From IMG/VR virus record IMGVR_UViG_3300031963_001036, positions 1 to 21,714 of that record: 21,714 nt of DNA; one strand, written 5' to 3'. Shown here piece after piece: positions 13,692 through 20,113 of the stretch. The notes beneath the pieces were generated by a model. That model had not been told where the DNA came from. It was given only the letters and a program-made list of their open reading frames with translations, and ran no database searches. This DNA comes from a virus. The position numbers and the translations under genes were made by a program. How positions within the stretch are numbered: the first letter of the stretch is position 1; every line of letters begins with the position of its first letter.

Positions 13692-13897
13692 AGCTTGTTA
13701 AGTTCGTTATTTACTTCTGAATAGTATTCGATTAATAAATCATTTTTCCAACTATGCTCCTGTAATGCGTTAAGAACTTCGTCTACTGCAACAAACGCTG
13801 CTGTACGTGCATTATCATGTTGCTGCTCTGCGCTGTACGCTTCTACTAAGTCAAAGTATTTATTGAATAGGTCTATTGCTTTTTCCTTTGGTGTCAT
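13688..13897 (-). CDS. small helical protein in the recombination operon
   Basis: A 69-residue helical protein starting MTPKEKAIDLFNKYFDLVEAY, with a second helix ARTAAFVAVDEVLNALQE (31-48) and an ending EYYSEVNNELNKL. The TPKEKA start and the ALxAVDEI-type helix are a widespread pattern in Bacteroidota phages without known function. It overlaps both the annealing protein gene and the exonuclease gene by four bases (ATGA), so all three should be translated together. Confidence 0.75.
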   Translation of the reverse strand: MTPKEKAIDLFNKYFDLVEAYSAEQQHDNARTAAFVAVDEVLNALQEHSWKNDLLIEYYSEVNNELNKL

Positions 13898-14481
13898 ATC
13901 TCCGAGTTTAAGTAGTTTAACTGCGCTTGAGTTAATTGAAATTGTCCCTTTAACTGGTCTACTGAGTAGTTACCTGACAGTATAGAAGTGATAGCACCTT
14001 TTAAACGCTCATCTGTAATAGATGGCTTTTGTGTTTTAATAGCTTCGGTAGCCGTGTTTCCATCGTCATCGATTGCCTGTAAGCTCAAAAGTGACTGTAA
14101 CGTAGCTCTACGGAAGTATGTAACTGCTGCGATACGTTTCTGTGGGTCTGTTATTTCAGGTAGTACCAAAGATGACTGTACCATGTCACCGCTTTCACAA
14201 TCAACTATCCTAGTCTCTACTATGTTGTCTAAGCATGGCTGTAACACAATAAGACCGTGTTTGAATAGTGATGGTTCAACAGCTTCTAGAATGGTGTTTA
14301 AATCAGCGTATCGGCTTTTAAAAAACGGATTGTCGTTACCTTTGACTACTTTACCAATCTCTTGCTTTGCTCTCCATAGCTTTTGATAGATGTTACCTAC
14401 TACTTCAGGTTCTTGCTCAACTGGTGTAATAGGGTTTACTAGGTCTAACGCCTCTTCAAATGTTAACTCTTTCTTTTTCAT
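13894..14481 (-). CDS. erf: ERF-type single-strand annealing protein
   Basis: A 195-residue recombination protein of the ERF superfamily, which anneals complementary single strands after exonuclease resection. Visible marks: IYQKLWRAKQEIG (31-43), NPFFKSRYADLNTILEAVEP (51-70), LIVLQP (77-82) and RRATLQSLLSLQAIDDDGN (124-142), the order and spacing of the ERF core. The C-terminal 50 residues form a separate helical part. The ATG at 14481 overlaps the preceding TGA (ATGA) and was preferred to one 12 codons upstream. The pair with the YqaJ-like exonuclease forms a Red-like system. Confidence 0.88.
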   Translation of the reverse strand: MKKKELTFEEALDLVNPITPVEQEPEVVGNIYQKLWRAKQEIGKVVKGNDNPFFKSRYADLNTILEAVEPSLFKHGLIVLQPCLDNIVETRIVDCESGDMVQSSLVLPEITDPQKRIAAVTYFRRATLQSLLSLQAIDDDGNTATEAIKTQKPSITDERLKGAITSILSGNYSVDQLKGQFQLTQAQLNYLNSEI

Positions 14482-14627
14482 TGTTCTGCTTTTATATTGA
14501 TTATTAATTGTTGCCATATGTCCGCCTTTACATAGGCATCTAATTCACTGTACGCAGCTACTACTTTAACTGCTTTGCGCCATTTACCATTGTAAAAAGC
14601 TCTGTAATTTACTAGATAATTCCTCAT
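14478..14627 (-). CDS. small basic protein, first gene of the recombination operon
   Basis: A 49-residue protein, MRNYLVNYRAFYNGKWRKAV at the start, with two strands and then a helix (ELDAYVKADIWQQLIINIKA). It is of unknown function; the pattern of aromatic residues is seen in small proteins of other Bacteroidota phages. The start at 14627 is fixed by the promoter: the -7 box at 14649-14656 lies upstream of it, whereas longer in-frame starts would fall upstream of the transcription start. The stop overlaps the annealing protein ATG. Confidence 0.7.
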   Translation of the reverse strand: MRNYLVNYRAFYNGKWRKAVKVVAAYSELDAYVKADIWQQLIINIKAEQ

Positions 14628-14640
14628 TTTTCTTTCTTTT

Positions 14641-14658
14641 GTTATACGCAAATATAAC
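14641..14658 (-). promoter_or_regulatory. palindromic promoter of the recombination operon
   Basis: Minus strand GTTATATTTGCGTATAAC contains the exact Bacteroidota -7 box TATATTTG (14656-14649). The box sits inside a perfect GTTATA / TATAAC inverted repeat with a six-base centre. The expected transcription start is about 15 bases before the ATG at 14627. No TTG lies 17-23 bases upstream, so the -33 element is weak, which could mean activator use. Sixteen of 18 bases equal the promoter at 20337-20354. Confidence 0.72.
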
Positions 14659-14671
14659 AATTATTCAATAA

Positions 14672-15028
14672 TTAATACTTATTCTCAAAAAATATTTTCA
14701 ATGGCACTAAAATACCCTTGCTGGTATTGCTGTCTCCGCCTATTGTATCTCGTTTTGTGTTAAAGTAATTACGGCAAATGGTCTTTAAGCGTTCAGTCTC
14801 TACCATAAAAAAGTGATAATCTGATAGCCAGTAGCACCAATACTCAGCTTCTGTTATGCTTATTCCTGATTTCTTACCTCTGCTTTCGTATTCTACAAAT
14901 ATGTTTCCTGTATCTAAGCATTTGAAATCTCGCTTTACTTCTATTTTATTACCTAGTAGCGCTGCAAGTTTATGCTCATATACTTTGCCTACTTTTAAAT
15001 CGTATTTAAAGTCATTGTTATATTTCAT
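14672..15028 (-). CDS. PD-(D/E)XK-like phage nuclease (putative)
   Basis: A 118-residue protein with a helix containing Glu18 (KVYEHKLAALLG), a strand EVKRDF (30-35), the segment TGNIFVEYESRGKKSGISIT (40-59) and a helix EAEYWCYWL (60-68). The run with K-D, TGN, VE, SGI-T-A-YW recalls small phage proteins with a restriction-endonuclease-like fold, with Glu30/Asp34 and Glu46 as candidate metal ligands. The evidence is pattern only. It overlaps the NinG gene by 11 bases and is the last gene of the replication operon, followed directly by the promoter of the next operon. Confidence 0.6.
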   Translation of the reverse strand: MKYNNDFKYDLKVGKVYEHKLAALLGNKIEVKRDFKCLDTGNIFVEYESRGKKSGISITEAEYWCYWLSDYHFFMVETERLKTICRNYFNTKRDTIGGDSNTSKGILVPLKIFFENKY

Positions 15029-15533
15029 CTTTTAGCTTCTTTTTATACGTTTCGATTATTTCGTTTAGCTCTTGAATAGTCCATTTTTTTGTTTCATTAG
15101 CAATTACCTCTAGGACAATCAGTCTTGCAGTTCCTATTCGCTTTTCAATGCCTATTCGATAGTTGAGTAGGTTGCCGCTTAGATAACTGTTGCAGTGTTC
15201 ACATTGTAAGTGTACGTTGTCTTCGTGAAACCTGACGTTTGAATGACCGCCTTGTGAAAAATAATGCCCAGCGTTTGCTTTTTTAGGCTCATTTCCGCAT
15301 GATATACAGCTCATTCCTTTGTCACGTTCGCGGATGTACTTGTTAAATACTTGTTGTGCAATCTTCAAATAGTCTTGTAATGACATCAGTTCCTTTTTTA
15401 ACTGCGTCTTTTTAGCCTTCCATTGTTTTTGCTTTTCAGTTTCTACCCAAACACGAACACATTCTTCGTTCATGCAGTACTTTTGGTTAAAGCGTATAGG
15501 CTCAAATTTCTCTTTGCAGTTTTTACACCTCAT
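15018..15533 (-). CDS. ninG: NinG-like recombination protein
   Basis: A 171-residue member of the lambda NinG (Rap) family, which acts on recombination intermediates. An N-terminal zinc ribbon has Cys3, Cys6, Cys20 and Cys25. After a basic helical part comes the family core: QVFNKYIRERDKGMSCISCG (61-80; Cys76, Cys79), AGHYFSQGGHSNVRFHEDNV (88-107; His90), HLQCEHCNSYLSGN (108-121; Cys111, Cys114). The ATG at 15533 gives MRCKNC; a TTG two codons upstream is less likely. It overlaps the methyltransferase gene by 11 bases and supports the view that this stretch prepares DNA for replication and recombination. Confidence 0.9.
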   Translation of the reverse strand: MRCKNCKEKFEPIRFNQKYCMNEECVRVWVETEKQKQWKAKKTQLKKELMSLQDYLKIAQQVFNKYIRERDKGMSCISCGNEPKKANAGHYFSQGGHSNVRFHEDNVHLQCEHCNSYLSGNLLNYRIGIEKRIGTARLIVLEVIANETKKWTIQELNEIIETYKKKLKDEI

Positions 15534-16212
15534 AATCAAAAATAGATGTTTGTTGTATGTCCGACTTTTTGTAAATGTTCAAAGCTGTTTCAAGTATTGT
15601 TTTACCTGCTTCGTAGTCTACCAGGTTACGAGCCATTTTAACTACTGATTGCGAACCGTTATATTTTTTAAAATCGTAATTATGAAATTCACATAAACCT
15701 TTTAACTCATCTTTTGCTTGGCTAATTGCAAAACGTCTGTCATTTAAATCATTCGGTAAATTAAAATTAGTCCAATATAAATGTCTTCCTCGTTTTTGTG
15801 CGTGTATTAAAGGCTCGTAGTATGGAATTACATTTTCAACTACAAATTTTCCGTGTTTATAATAATGCTGCAAAAACAAAATTTCTTCATATAATTTCAT
15901 ATCAGGGTAAACGGGTTCGGTTGTTGTATCATAGTTTGAACTATTCCAATATCTCGCCCGTGAATGAGTAGGGCAAGGTGGTGAACTCCAAATAAAATCG
16001 AACTCTTTATAATGGTCTATCAAGTATTGATGAGCATCTGCGACAATTACAATATCATTAGGAAAACGCTCCTGATATAAACATGCAGCTTCTTCATCTA
16101 ATTCAACTGCCGTTACTTCTAACTCAATGTTAGCATCTTTTGCTACTTCATCCCATTTGTAACGGTTACCGCCTAGACAAGCGTATAAATTCAATACTTT
16201 GTACTTTTTCAT
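15523..16212 (-). CDS. orphan C5-cytosine DNA methyltransferase
   Basis: A 229-residue enzyme of the cytosine-C5 methyltransferase fold. Motif I is LNLYACLGGNR (7-17), motif II the acidic end VELDEEA (36-42), motif IV SSPPCPTHSRAR (76-87) with the catalytic Cys80, motif VI VVENVIP (124-130), and motif VIII-like RGRHLYWTNF (141-150). It is much shorter than Dcm-type enzymes, so the target recognition part is reduced. No restriction endonuclease is adjacent, so it probably protects phage DNA or marks it for replication or packaging. ATGA overlap with the coiled-coil gene before it. Confidence 0.88.
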   Translation of the reverse strand: MKKYKVLNLYACLGGNRYKWDEVAKDANIELEVTAVELDEEAACLYQERFPNDIVIVADAHQYLIDHYKEFDFIWSSPPCPTHSRARYWNSSNYDTTTEPVYPDMKLYEEILFLQHYYKHGKFVVENVIPYYEPLIHAQKRGRHLYWTNFNLPNDLNDRRFAISQAKDELKGLCEFHNYDFKKYNGSQSVVKMARNLVDYEAGKTILETALNIYKKSDIQQTSIFDYEV

Positions 16213-16508
16213 ATTCCATTCATTAGATTGTTGTTCATTATTTCCAACTGTTCTACTTTTCTTGACAGTTCCATATTTTCCCTATGTAGGTTGTAGTTTA
16301 CGCTTTTTAAGGTGTTTAACTCCTTCTCAGAGACGAACAAATGCATTAATACCTCTTTCATTTCTTCTAGGTGTTTCTTTGTGCCTATCCTAAATGGTTC
16401 GTGTTTTGGTTCGTTTAACTGCTCCAGTCTCTTTAACTCCATTGATAAGCTGCCTATTATTGCGCTTACTTGTGTTTGGCTTAGTAAATGGTCTAAATCG
16501 TTTATCAT
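16209..16508 (-). CDS. coiled-coil protein of the replication operon
   Basis: A 99-residue protein with two helices. The second half (EKELNTLKSVNYNLHRENME, then a LSRKVEQLEIMNNN pattern) has clear heptads and should form a coiled coil. The first half (DLDHLLSQTQVSAIIGSLS) has a Q-T-QVSAII segment that may be a short helix-turn-helix-like stretch, but this is weak. No family is recognised. Its leader reads AAAAACAAGAAAACATG, similar to the leaders at 20.07 and 20.32 kb. It lies between the helicase-like gene and the methyltransferase gene. Confidence 0.65.
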   Translation of the reverse strand: MINDLDHLLSQTQVSAIIGSLSMELKRLEQLNEPKHEPFRIGTKKHLEEMKEVLMHLFVSEKELNTLKSVNYNLHRENMELSRKVEQLEIMNNNLMNGI

Positions 16509-16520
16509 GTTTTCTTGTTT

Positions 16521-17453
16521 TTAAAATGGGCAATCGTCAGGCTTGACGTAATTCAAGCTGTTGTTTATTTGTATTTCTGTTTGTTTAGGTGGTTTAGGTC
16601 GGTAGTTTCGTAATGGGTCTGTTCCTCCTATGTGAAAACCTTTTCCGCTATTAAAATCGCAGAATACAAAGTCATCTATTGCTGTTATCTTTCCTCCAGT
16701 GTCCGTGTCTTTAATCTTCTCTACTGAAATCAAAGTTACATATTTCATTGATTCGTGTTTTATTAGCCTGTGGATTACAAACATATCATCACATCGGTTA
16801 AGGAACGCTTTACCTCCTTCAATGTGGTCTTTCATTGGTGGTTTAAGATGTCCTTTCCAACTATGGCTGTCAGGATAAATATTCCCACTTCTACCGCTTT
16901 CCGTGTTCGGGTGCGTGTTTATGTACAAGGTCTTTCCTGTTTCGTTTACAAATTGTCTAGCCATGTTTAAAAACTTGTAGTTACCCTCGTAACCCATTTC
17001 ACGGTCAAGTCCTGTATACGGGTCAATCAAACAAGCGTCACACTCTGTTTCTTTAAAGACCTTCAACAGCTCGTTCGGTTTGTATAGTTTGCTATTGTCC
17101 ACAAATTCAAAATACTGCTCTATGTACGCTGAGTAATTTCGTATCTCCATTTCTGAAAGCTCTTTGAAATTCTTGCCAGTGTATATCTGAATCATGTCTC
17201 GTAGAATCTGTCCGTATTGATTCTCTCCTGACCATAAACAGAATGTTACTCCGTGTTTTAGTGCAAGTGATAGAAAGTACCAATTTATCCAGTATGTCTT
17301 TCCTACGTTGTCGTGACCTAAAATGATGTTTAATTGTTTAGGTTTAAATCGTAAATACTCATCCATGTAGCAGTCAAGTCCTAGACCTTGCTTTATTTTG
17401 CCATTACGATAGTCTAGTAAGTATTTTAAGTGTTGTCCTTTAGTATTTTTCAT
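16521..17453 (-). CDS. RecA/DnaB-type replicative P-loop ATPase
   Basis: A 310-residue RecA-fold ATPase, probably the phage replicative helicase or helicase loader. Walker A is GHDNVGKT (46-53), preceded by the strand LNIILG; Walker B is [11 protein letters not shown], near residues 138-148. A strand ending in [10 protein letters not shown] (His sensor-type) and a late segment [12 protein letters not shown]-like helix are consistent with DnaB-like C-terminal domains. There is no N-terminal DnaB domain, so the family is the short RecA-like kind. The end PDDCPF resembles an SSB-type tip. The start at 17453 (ATG) overlaps the preceding gene; a TTG four codons earlier is possible. Confidence 0.78.
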   Translation of the reverse strand: MKNTKGQHLKYLLDYRNGKIKQGLGLDCYMDEYLRFKPKQLNIILGHDNVGKTYWINWYFLSLALKHGVTFCLWSGENQYGQILRDMIQIYTGKNFKELSEMEIRNYSAYIEQYFEFVDNSKLYKPNELLKVFKETECDACLIDPYTGLDREMGYEGNYKFLNMARQFVNETGKTLYINTHPNTESGRSGNIYPDSHSWKGHLKPPMKDHIEGGKAFLNRCDDMFVIHRLIKHESMKYVTLISVEKIKDTDTGGKITAIDDFVFCDFNSGKGFHIGGTDPLRNYRPKPPKQTEIQINNSLNYVKPDDCPF

Positions 17454-18102
17454 ATCCGAGTTCAATTGCTTTTCTTACCAATGGGTCTAATTGGTCTAGT
17501 GGTAGTTTATCAGGTTGTTTAGGATAATTCCTTTTTAACCATTTATTAGCTGTCAAATATAAAGATTTATACTTATCGTTTCCTTTGTAGTTTTCAATGT
17601 CATCTAGTGTACTGTCAATTTGTTCTTTAGTATATTCTTCGCACAACTTTTCAAAATGGATTTTAGATATAGACAATTGAGCGAAGCTCCTATATATATT
17701 TTCTTCTTTATTATTCTTATCATTCTTGTTTGTTGTTAGTTGTTTGTTAGTTGATTGTTGTTTGTTTGTTAGTTGCGTGTTAGCTTCAGTTTCTTCGCTT
17801 TGGTAATCTGCATATTTACAGATAGTTACAACAGTATATTTGTTTGTTGTTTGTGTGTTAATTTCGTTCGTATTTTCAAACTTTTTTAAAAGTGTTCTTA
17901 CAGTCTGTAAACTGATACCAGTATCACTAGAAATCTTACCATAAGATGTTATAAACTGACCTTTGTTTATATCAATACCTTGCCAAGTTCCATCTTTATG
18001 GTTCGCTTTTAAAATTAGATACATAAATAAATGAACTGCTTCGCTTTTATTAAACCACTCCCAGTTTAAAAACTGCCTATGCAATTTAATCCAACCGCTC
18101 AT
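17440..18102 (-). CDS. replisome organizer-like protein with winged helix and DnaD-like end
   Basis: A 220-residue protein. Residues 1-100 form a winged-helix domain typical of phage replication initiators (starts [16 protein letters not shown], with a [20 protein letters not shown] segment and [14 protein letters not shown] as recognition helix, 63-76). A low-complexity linker rich in TNKQ (103-135) follows, then a helical C-terminal part ending in [20 protein letters not shown]. It probably binds the origin and loads the ATPase encoded next. The linker DNA carries 11-bp repeats that do not follow the codon period, and could be the origin itself, as in the lambda O gene. Overlap with the next gene is 14 bases. 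Confidence 0.8.
   Translation of the reverse strand: MSGWIKLHRQFLNWEWFNKSEAVHLFMYLILKANHKDGTWQGIDINKGQFITSYGKISSDTGISLQTVRTLLKKFENTNEINTQTTNKYTVVTICKYADYQSEETEANTQLTNKQQSTNKQLTTNKNDKNNKEENIYRSFAQLSISKIHFEKLCEEYTKEQIDSTLDDIENYKGNDKYKSLYLTANKWLKRNYPKQPDKLPLDQLDPLVRKAIELGYEKY
17732..17786 (-). repeat. 11-bp tandem repeats inside the replication gene (possible origin)
   Basis: Minus-strand units of 11 bases: CAACTAACAAA (17775-17765), CAAACAACAAT (17764-17754), CAACTAACAAA (17753-17743), CAACTAACAAC (17742-17732), plus a degenerate AAGCTAACACG (17786-17776). A related CAAACAACAAA lies at 17853-17843. Eleven is not a multiple of three, so codon repetition alone does not explain it; spacing is about one helical turn, as in origin iterons. 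Confidence 0.55.
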
Positions 18103-18265
18103 CTGTAAGATTTATATAAGAAATTAATGAATCAACTTCATTATTATTCAATATGTAATAAGTTGACCCGTGACCGTTTAAAATACTAACCATTAATTCA
18201 CCGTTATCAGTACGATAAAATTCAATTTCTCCGTCTTCGTTTTCAGATTTAATAAATAATCTCAT
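18086..18265 (-). CDS. small acidic protein, first gene of the replication operon
   Basis: A 59-residue protein ([20 protein letters not shown] at the start) with beta-strand pattern in the first two thirds (EIEFYR, LMVSIL, STYYIL) and a helical end. It is acidic and of unknown function. The ATG at 18265 was chosen because the upstream in-frame extension runs through the leader terminator. It is separated by about 20 bases from the T-tract and overlaps the replication gene by 17 bases, so its expression depends on read-through of the leader structure. Confidence 0.68.
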   Translation of the reverse strand: MRLFIKSENEDGEIEFYRTDNGELMVSILNGHGSTYYILNNNEVDSLISYINLTDERLD

Positions 18266-18284
18266 ATCATTAATTTTTAAGCAT

Positions 18285-18337
18285 AAAAAAAACTCTACAA
18301 ATCCACCGCATCTCACCTCAGTTTCATTATAGAGTTT
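18285..18337 (-). terminator. intrinsic terminator/attenuator in the replication leader
   Basis: Minus-strand RNA forms AAACUCUA (18337-18330) with UAGAGUUU (18297-18290), a perfect eight-pair stem with a 32-base loop, and ends in eight U. It lies between the promoter and the first gene of the replication operon, so it should act as an attenuator or as the end of a small RNA. The loop contains GUGAGAUG, which pairs with the first hairpin's loop. Confidence 0.78.
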
Positions 18338-18376
18338 AAATAACTTCTTCAGGTTCGTATAATGTGAGATGGAACC
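18285..18376 (-). ncRNA. structured leader or small RNA with predicted kissing loops
   Basis: The RNA would start about at its first stem, GGUUC (18376-18372) with GAACC (18356-18352). The 15-base loop begins with CAUCUCAC (18371-18364), which is perfectly complementary to GUGAGAUG (18316-18309) in the loop of the terminator hairpin. The two hairpins plus the eight-pair loop-loop contact make a compact, about 92-base pseudoknotted RNA. A four-codon frame (Met-Lys-Leu-Arg-stop) lies in the second loop. No known riboswitch family is recognised. It could be a regulatory leader for the replication operon or a free small RNA. Confidence 0.6.
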
Positions 18377-18381
18377 GTTTG

Positions 18382-18389
18382 CAAATATA
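18382..18389 (-). promoter_or_regulatory. promoter of the replication operon and leader
   Basis: An exact -7 box TATATTTG on the minus strand, within TTATATTTGC, the same core as at 14.65 and 20.35 kb. The expected start site, 5-7 bases downstream, coincides with the first stem of the leader. A good -33 TTG at 17-23 bases is not seen; a TTG lies 27 bases upstream. Unlike the other two promoters, it lacks the TATAAC half of the palindrome. Confidence 0.65.
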
Positions 18390-18410
18390 ACTATAATTTT
18401 CTAATTTGTT

Positions 18411-18806
18411 TTATGTCAAGTAAACACCTAAGTGAATTTTTTGCTTGATAACTAACAAGTCAGTGTAGTCATTAGCTGAAAGAACGTCATCGAATATGCT
18501 TGACTGGATGTTCTTATTCATAGCTATAAAATCGTGTTTTATTTGAGCTATGTCTGTTCTGTAAATGACATCACCTATCTGAGTGTATGTCCTATGCTTT
18601 TTAATTGCATGAATCACCGTAGCATGGTCTCTGTCAAATAGTTTACCTATTGCTTCAAGTGACATTCCTAAACTCCTCAGCTTGAACATTATATAACTCC
18701 TCATACCTACCAGCTCACGCTTTCTGCTTCTACTTGACAAGTTGTATTTATCTATTAAAGTAATCGCATTACTCACCTTTGATTTATCACTATTTATTGT
18801 CTTCAT
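18411..18806 (-). CDS. stand-alone DnaA domain IV-like DNA-binding protein
   Basis: A 131-residue protein whose first half matches the C-terminal DNA-binding domain of DnaA: a basic helix (SSRSRKRELVGMRSYIMFKL, 24-43), then MSLEAIGKLFDRDHATVIHA (48-67), the DnaA signature region that contacts the DnaA box. It lacks the AAA+ ATPase domain, so it should bind DnaA-like boxes without ATP-driven assembly. It could start phage replication, bring in host factors, or compete with host DnaA at oriC. The second half (80-131) is helical and unassigned. The ATG at 18806 was chosen; a TTG three codons up is possible. Last gene before the replication promoter. Confidence 0.78.
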   Translation of the reverse strand: MKTINSDKSKVSNAITLIDKYNLSSRSRKRELVGMRSYIMFKLRSLGMSLEAIGKLFDRDHATVIHAIKKHRTYTQIGDVIYRTDIAQIKHDFIAMNKNIQSSIFDDVLSANDYTDLLVIKQKIHLGVYLT

Positions 18807-18903
18807 CTCCTCCAAAATATTCCCAAAACTTCATACCCATCCACATACCTACTGATACACCTAAACAGAATGCACCAAAGAATAAAGCTAAATCTTCTGT
18901 CAT
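18790..18903 (-). CDS. very small membrane protein (37 residues)
   Basis: Open frame with one clear membrane segment (LALFFGAFCLGVSVGMWMGM, 5-24) followed by KFWEYFGGDEDNK, so the C-terminus should be cytoplasmic or periplasmic and acidic. It overlaps the start of the DnaA-like gene by 17 bases and begins four bases after the previous stop. The place and the intact hydrophobic segment support it. Function unknown; small single-span phage proteins can affect the host membrane or superinfection. Confidence 0.65.
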   Translation of the reverse strand: MTEDLALFFGAFCLGVSVGMWMGMKFWEYFGGDEDNK

Positions 18904-18907
18904 AATT

Positions 18908-19162
18908 CTACAATTTGTGTTCTACATTTTGTAAAACCCATTGGCGAAATGCCTGTTGGATTCCTATCTGCTGCTCCATTGCTTCCATGTTAGCACCGTT
19001 TAAAACACGGTCATCTAACTTTCTAATCTGAGCAATTAAGTTGTTTACGTGCATCTTTGCACTTCTTTCAAACTCTCTATCCTCTACTAGGTCTTCAAGG
19101 AAATCTGCTATCACTGGCAGTATCGAAACACTCGCCACAATTTTAATCTGATTGTCTAACAT
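18908..19162 (-). CDS. conserved-looking helical phage protein (84 residues)
   Basis: A helical protein starting MLDNQIKIVASVSILPVIAD, with FLEDLVEDREFERSAKMHVN and a C-terminal EQQIGIQQAFRQWVLQ. The pattern (VSILPVIADFLEDL, then a helical linker and QAFRQW) is one I know from Bacteroidota phages without function. It has no signal or certain membrane segment, although the N-terminal part is hydrophobic. The ATG at 19162 overlaps the preceding TGA by one base (TGATG); a GTG just before is possible. Confidence 0.7.
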   Translation of the reverse strand: MLDNQIKIVASVSILPVIADFLEDLVEDREFERSAKMHVNNLIAQIRKLDDRVLNGANMEAMEQQIGIQQAFRQWVLQNVEHKL

Positions 19163-19350
19163 CACTTATTTAATTTAGTTTTTAACTTCTCAATGTAAAG
19201 AGTAGCATCCATTAGCTCCTCCTGTAAATGGTTTAACCACTCCTTGACTAAAAGGTCATTTCGGTCTAACGTCTTTCCGTACTTTTCAATACCTCTTTCT
19301 GAGCGTTCTTTGTACTTGTCTCTAACGCTTTCTACTATGCTATCTTTCAT
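19162..19350 (-). CDS. small protein resembling MazG-like/DUF550 phage proteins
   Basis: A 62-residue helical protein with the segment RGIEKYGKTLDRNDLLVKEW (19-38), followed by a helix LNHLQEELMDATLYIEKLK. The RGxEKYGxTLDRxDL and HLQEELMDA parts recall the N-terminal unit of phage dATP/dGTP diphosphohydrolase-like or MazG-type proteins, in which E and D side chains of this helix hold metal. At this length, catalysis alone is doubtful. Overlaps by one base with the gene after it and by 11 with the gene before it. Confidence 0.62.
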   Translation of the reverse strand: MKDSIVESVRDKYKERSERGIEKYGKTLDRNDLLVKEWLNHLQEELMDATLYIEKLKTKLNK

Positions 19351-19531
19351 ATACTTTTTGTTTAATTAGTTTATTGTCAATATACAACGAATGGGTGGTT
19401 ACATTCTTATCATTCGTCTTTTCAACCCTTACATGAGCTAGTTCTTTGTCTTTAACAACTATCACAAACTCGGTTACGTTATCAGCGCTATGTTTAAACA
19501 TCCACCGTCTAAAGAATTTCATCAGTCTCAT
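19340..19531 (-). CDS. small basic hypothetical protein
   Basis: A 63-residue protein starting MRLMKFFRRWMFKHSADNV, then strands TEFVIVVKDKELAHVRVEK and HSLYIDNKLIKQ. The basic, aromatic start could contact a membrane or nucleic acid, but no family is recognised. The ATG overlaps the preceding TGA (ATGA), and the end overlaps the MazG-like gene by 11 bases, as is usual in this run of small early genes. Confidence 0.65.
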   Translation of the reverse strand: MRLMKFFRRWMFKHSADNVTEFVIVVKDKELAHVRVEKTNDKNVTTHSLYIDNKLIKQKVYER

Positions 19532-19728
19532 AGTTCAATAATGTATTTGATTTCTGTAATTGGTGGTAAACCATCCTGAATAACTAATTTAGAGTACATC
19601 TCAACGGCTTTTAGTACATCTGTGGCATCTATAGTCATCCCACTTAGTAAAGTCTCGTCAGAAGCGTTTAAATCACCTCGTTTTAAAAAGTACGTTATAT
19701 GATACTTTCTCATGGTTATCTTATTCAT
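19528..19728 (-). CDS. small early hypothetical protein
   Basis: A 66-residue protein: an initial strand (MRKYHITYFLKRG), a short loop with ASDETLLSG, a helix DATDVLKAVEMYSKLVI and a last strand ITEIKYIIEL, a compact alpha/beta layout. Unknown function. The ATG at 19728 overlaps the preceding TGA (ATGA); a second in-frame ATG five codons later (MRKYH) is an alternative start. It is part of the early run of small genes. Confidence 0.65.
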   Translation of the reverse strand: MNKITMRKYHITYFLKRGDLNASDETLLSGMTIDATDVLKAVEMYSKLVIQDGLPPITEIKYIIEL

Positions 19729-20000
19729 CTGTATCGTTCGTATTTAAGGTGTTCAAATAATTCGTTCTCTAAGCTCTCAATCAGCTTTTCGTGTGCTGCA
19801 TAGTTTACAGATGCTGACTTAATAATGTCTTCGTAGCGCTGTCCGAGTTCGTCACCTAAATCTGCTGTGACATCTCCGTAGCCGTAACACGTTTCACACT
19901 TCTCAGTCTGAAAACATCCACCGCAGCAGTCAGATGCTGACTTACCGCATTCTTTAAGGTATTCTACTCTACCTTCTCCTTGACAATCTAAACAAGTCAT
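19725..20000 (-). CDS. DnaJ-type zinc-finger protein
   Basis: A 91-residue protein whose first 42 residues are a cysteine-rich, zinc-binding unit like that of DnaJ: CLDCQGEGR (3-11), Cys18, Cys25/Cys26 and Cys29, then CETCYGYGD (35-43), so two CxxCxGxG motifs. The remaining half is acidic and helical and lacks any J domain. It may bind partner proteins or RNA; a chaperone role is not shown. Its ATG overlaps the stop of a 22-codon membrane peptide (ATGA). Confidence 0.78.
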   Translation of the reverse strand: MTCLDCQGEGRVEYLKECGKSASDCCGGCFQTEKCETCYGYGDVTADLGDELGQRYEDIIKSASVNYAAHEKLIESLENELFEHLKYERYR

Positions 20001-20065
20001 ATCTGCTCAATTAAACCGATTAATACTGTAAGGATTACCCATGCTAAAAATACTCGTCTTTTCAT
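19997..20065 (-). CDS. 22-residue single-span membrane peptide
   Basis: A tiny frame with Lys-Arg-Arg after the start (MKRR), a hydrophobic stretch VFLAWVILTVLIGLI and the end EQI. Three points support it: its TGA overlaps the next ATG (ATGA); the leader before its ATG (AAAAACAAGAATT) equals, base for base, the leader of the gene before it; and the product has a clean positive-inside membrane layout. It could be a membrane-active early peptide or a coupling leader for the zinc-finger gene. Confidence 0.58.
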   Translation of the reverse strand: MKRRVFLAWVILTVLIGLIEQI

Positions 20066-20113
20066 AATTCTTGTTTTTCATTATGCGTTAACCGAGTCGC
20101 ACCCCTCGTTTAA

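Noticed and set aside
13988-14386. 132-codon open frame on the plus strand
   Set aside because: Shadow of the ERF gene on the other strand; composition is Ser/Cys-rich, there is no promoter or leader, and all neighbours are on the minus strand.
18266-18316. N-terminal extension of the small gene before the replication operon, starting at GTG
   Set aside because: It would run through the terminator stem and T-tract; the internal ATG at 18265 fits the leader arrangement better.
20066-20113. hairpin CGAG...CTCG after the first early gene as a terminator
   Set aside because: Only four pairs and no T-run; the leader of the membrane peptide follows directly.
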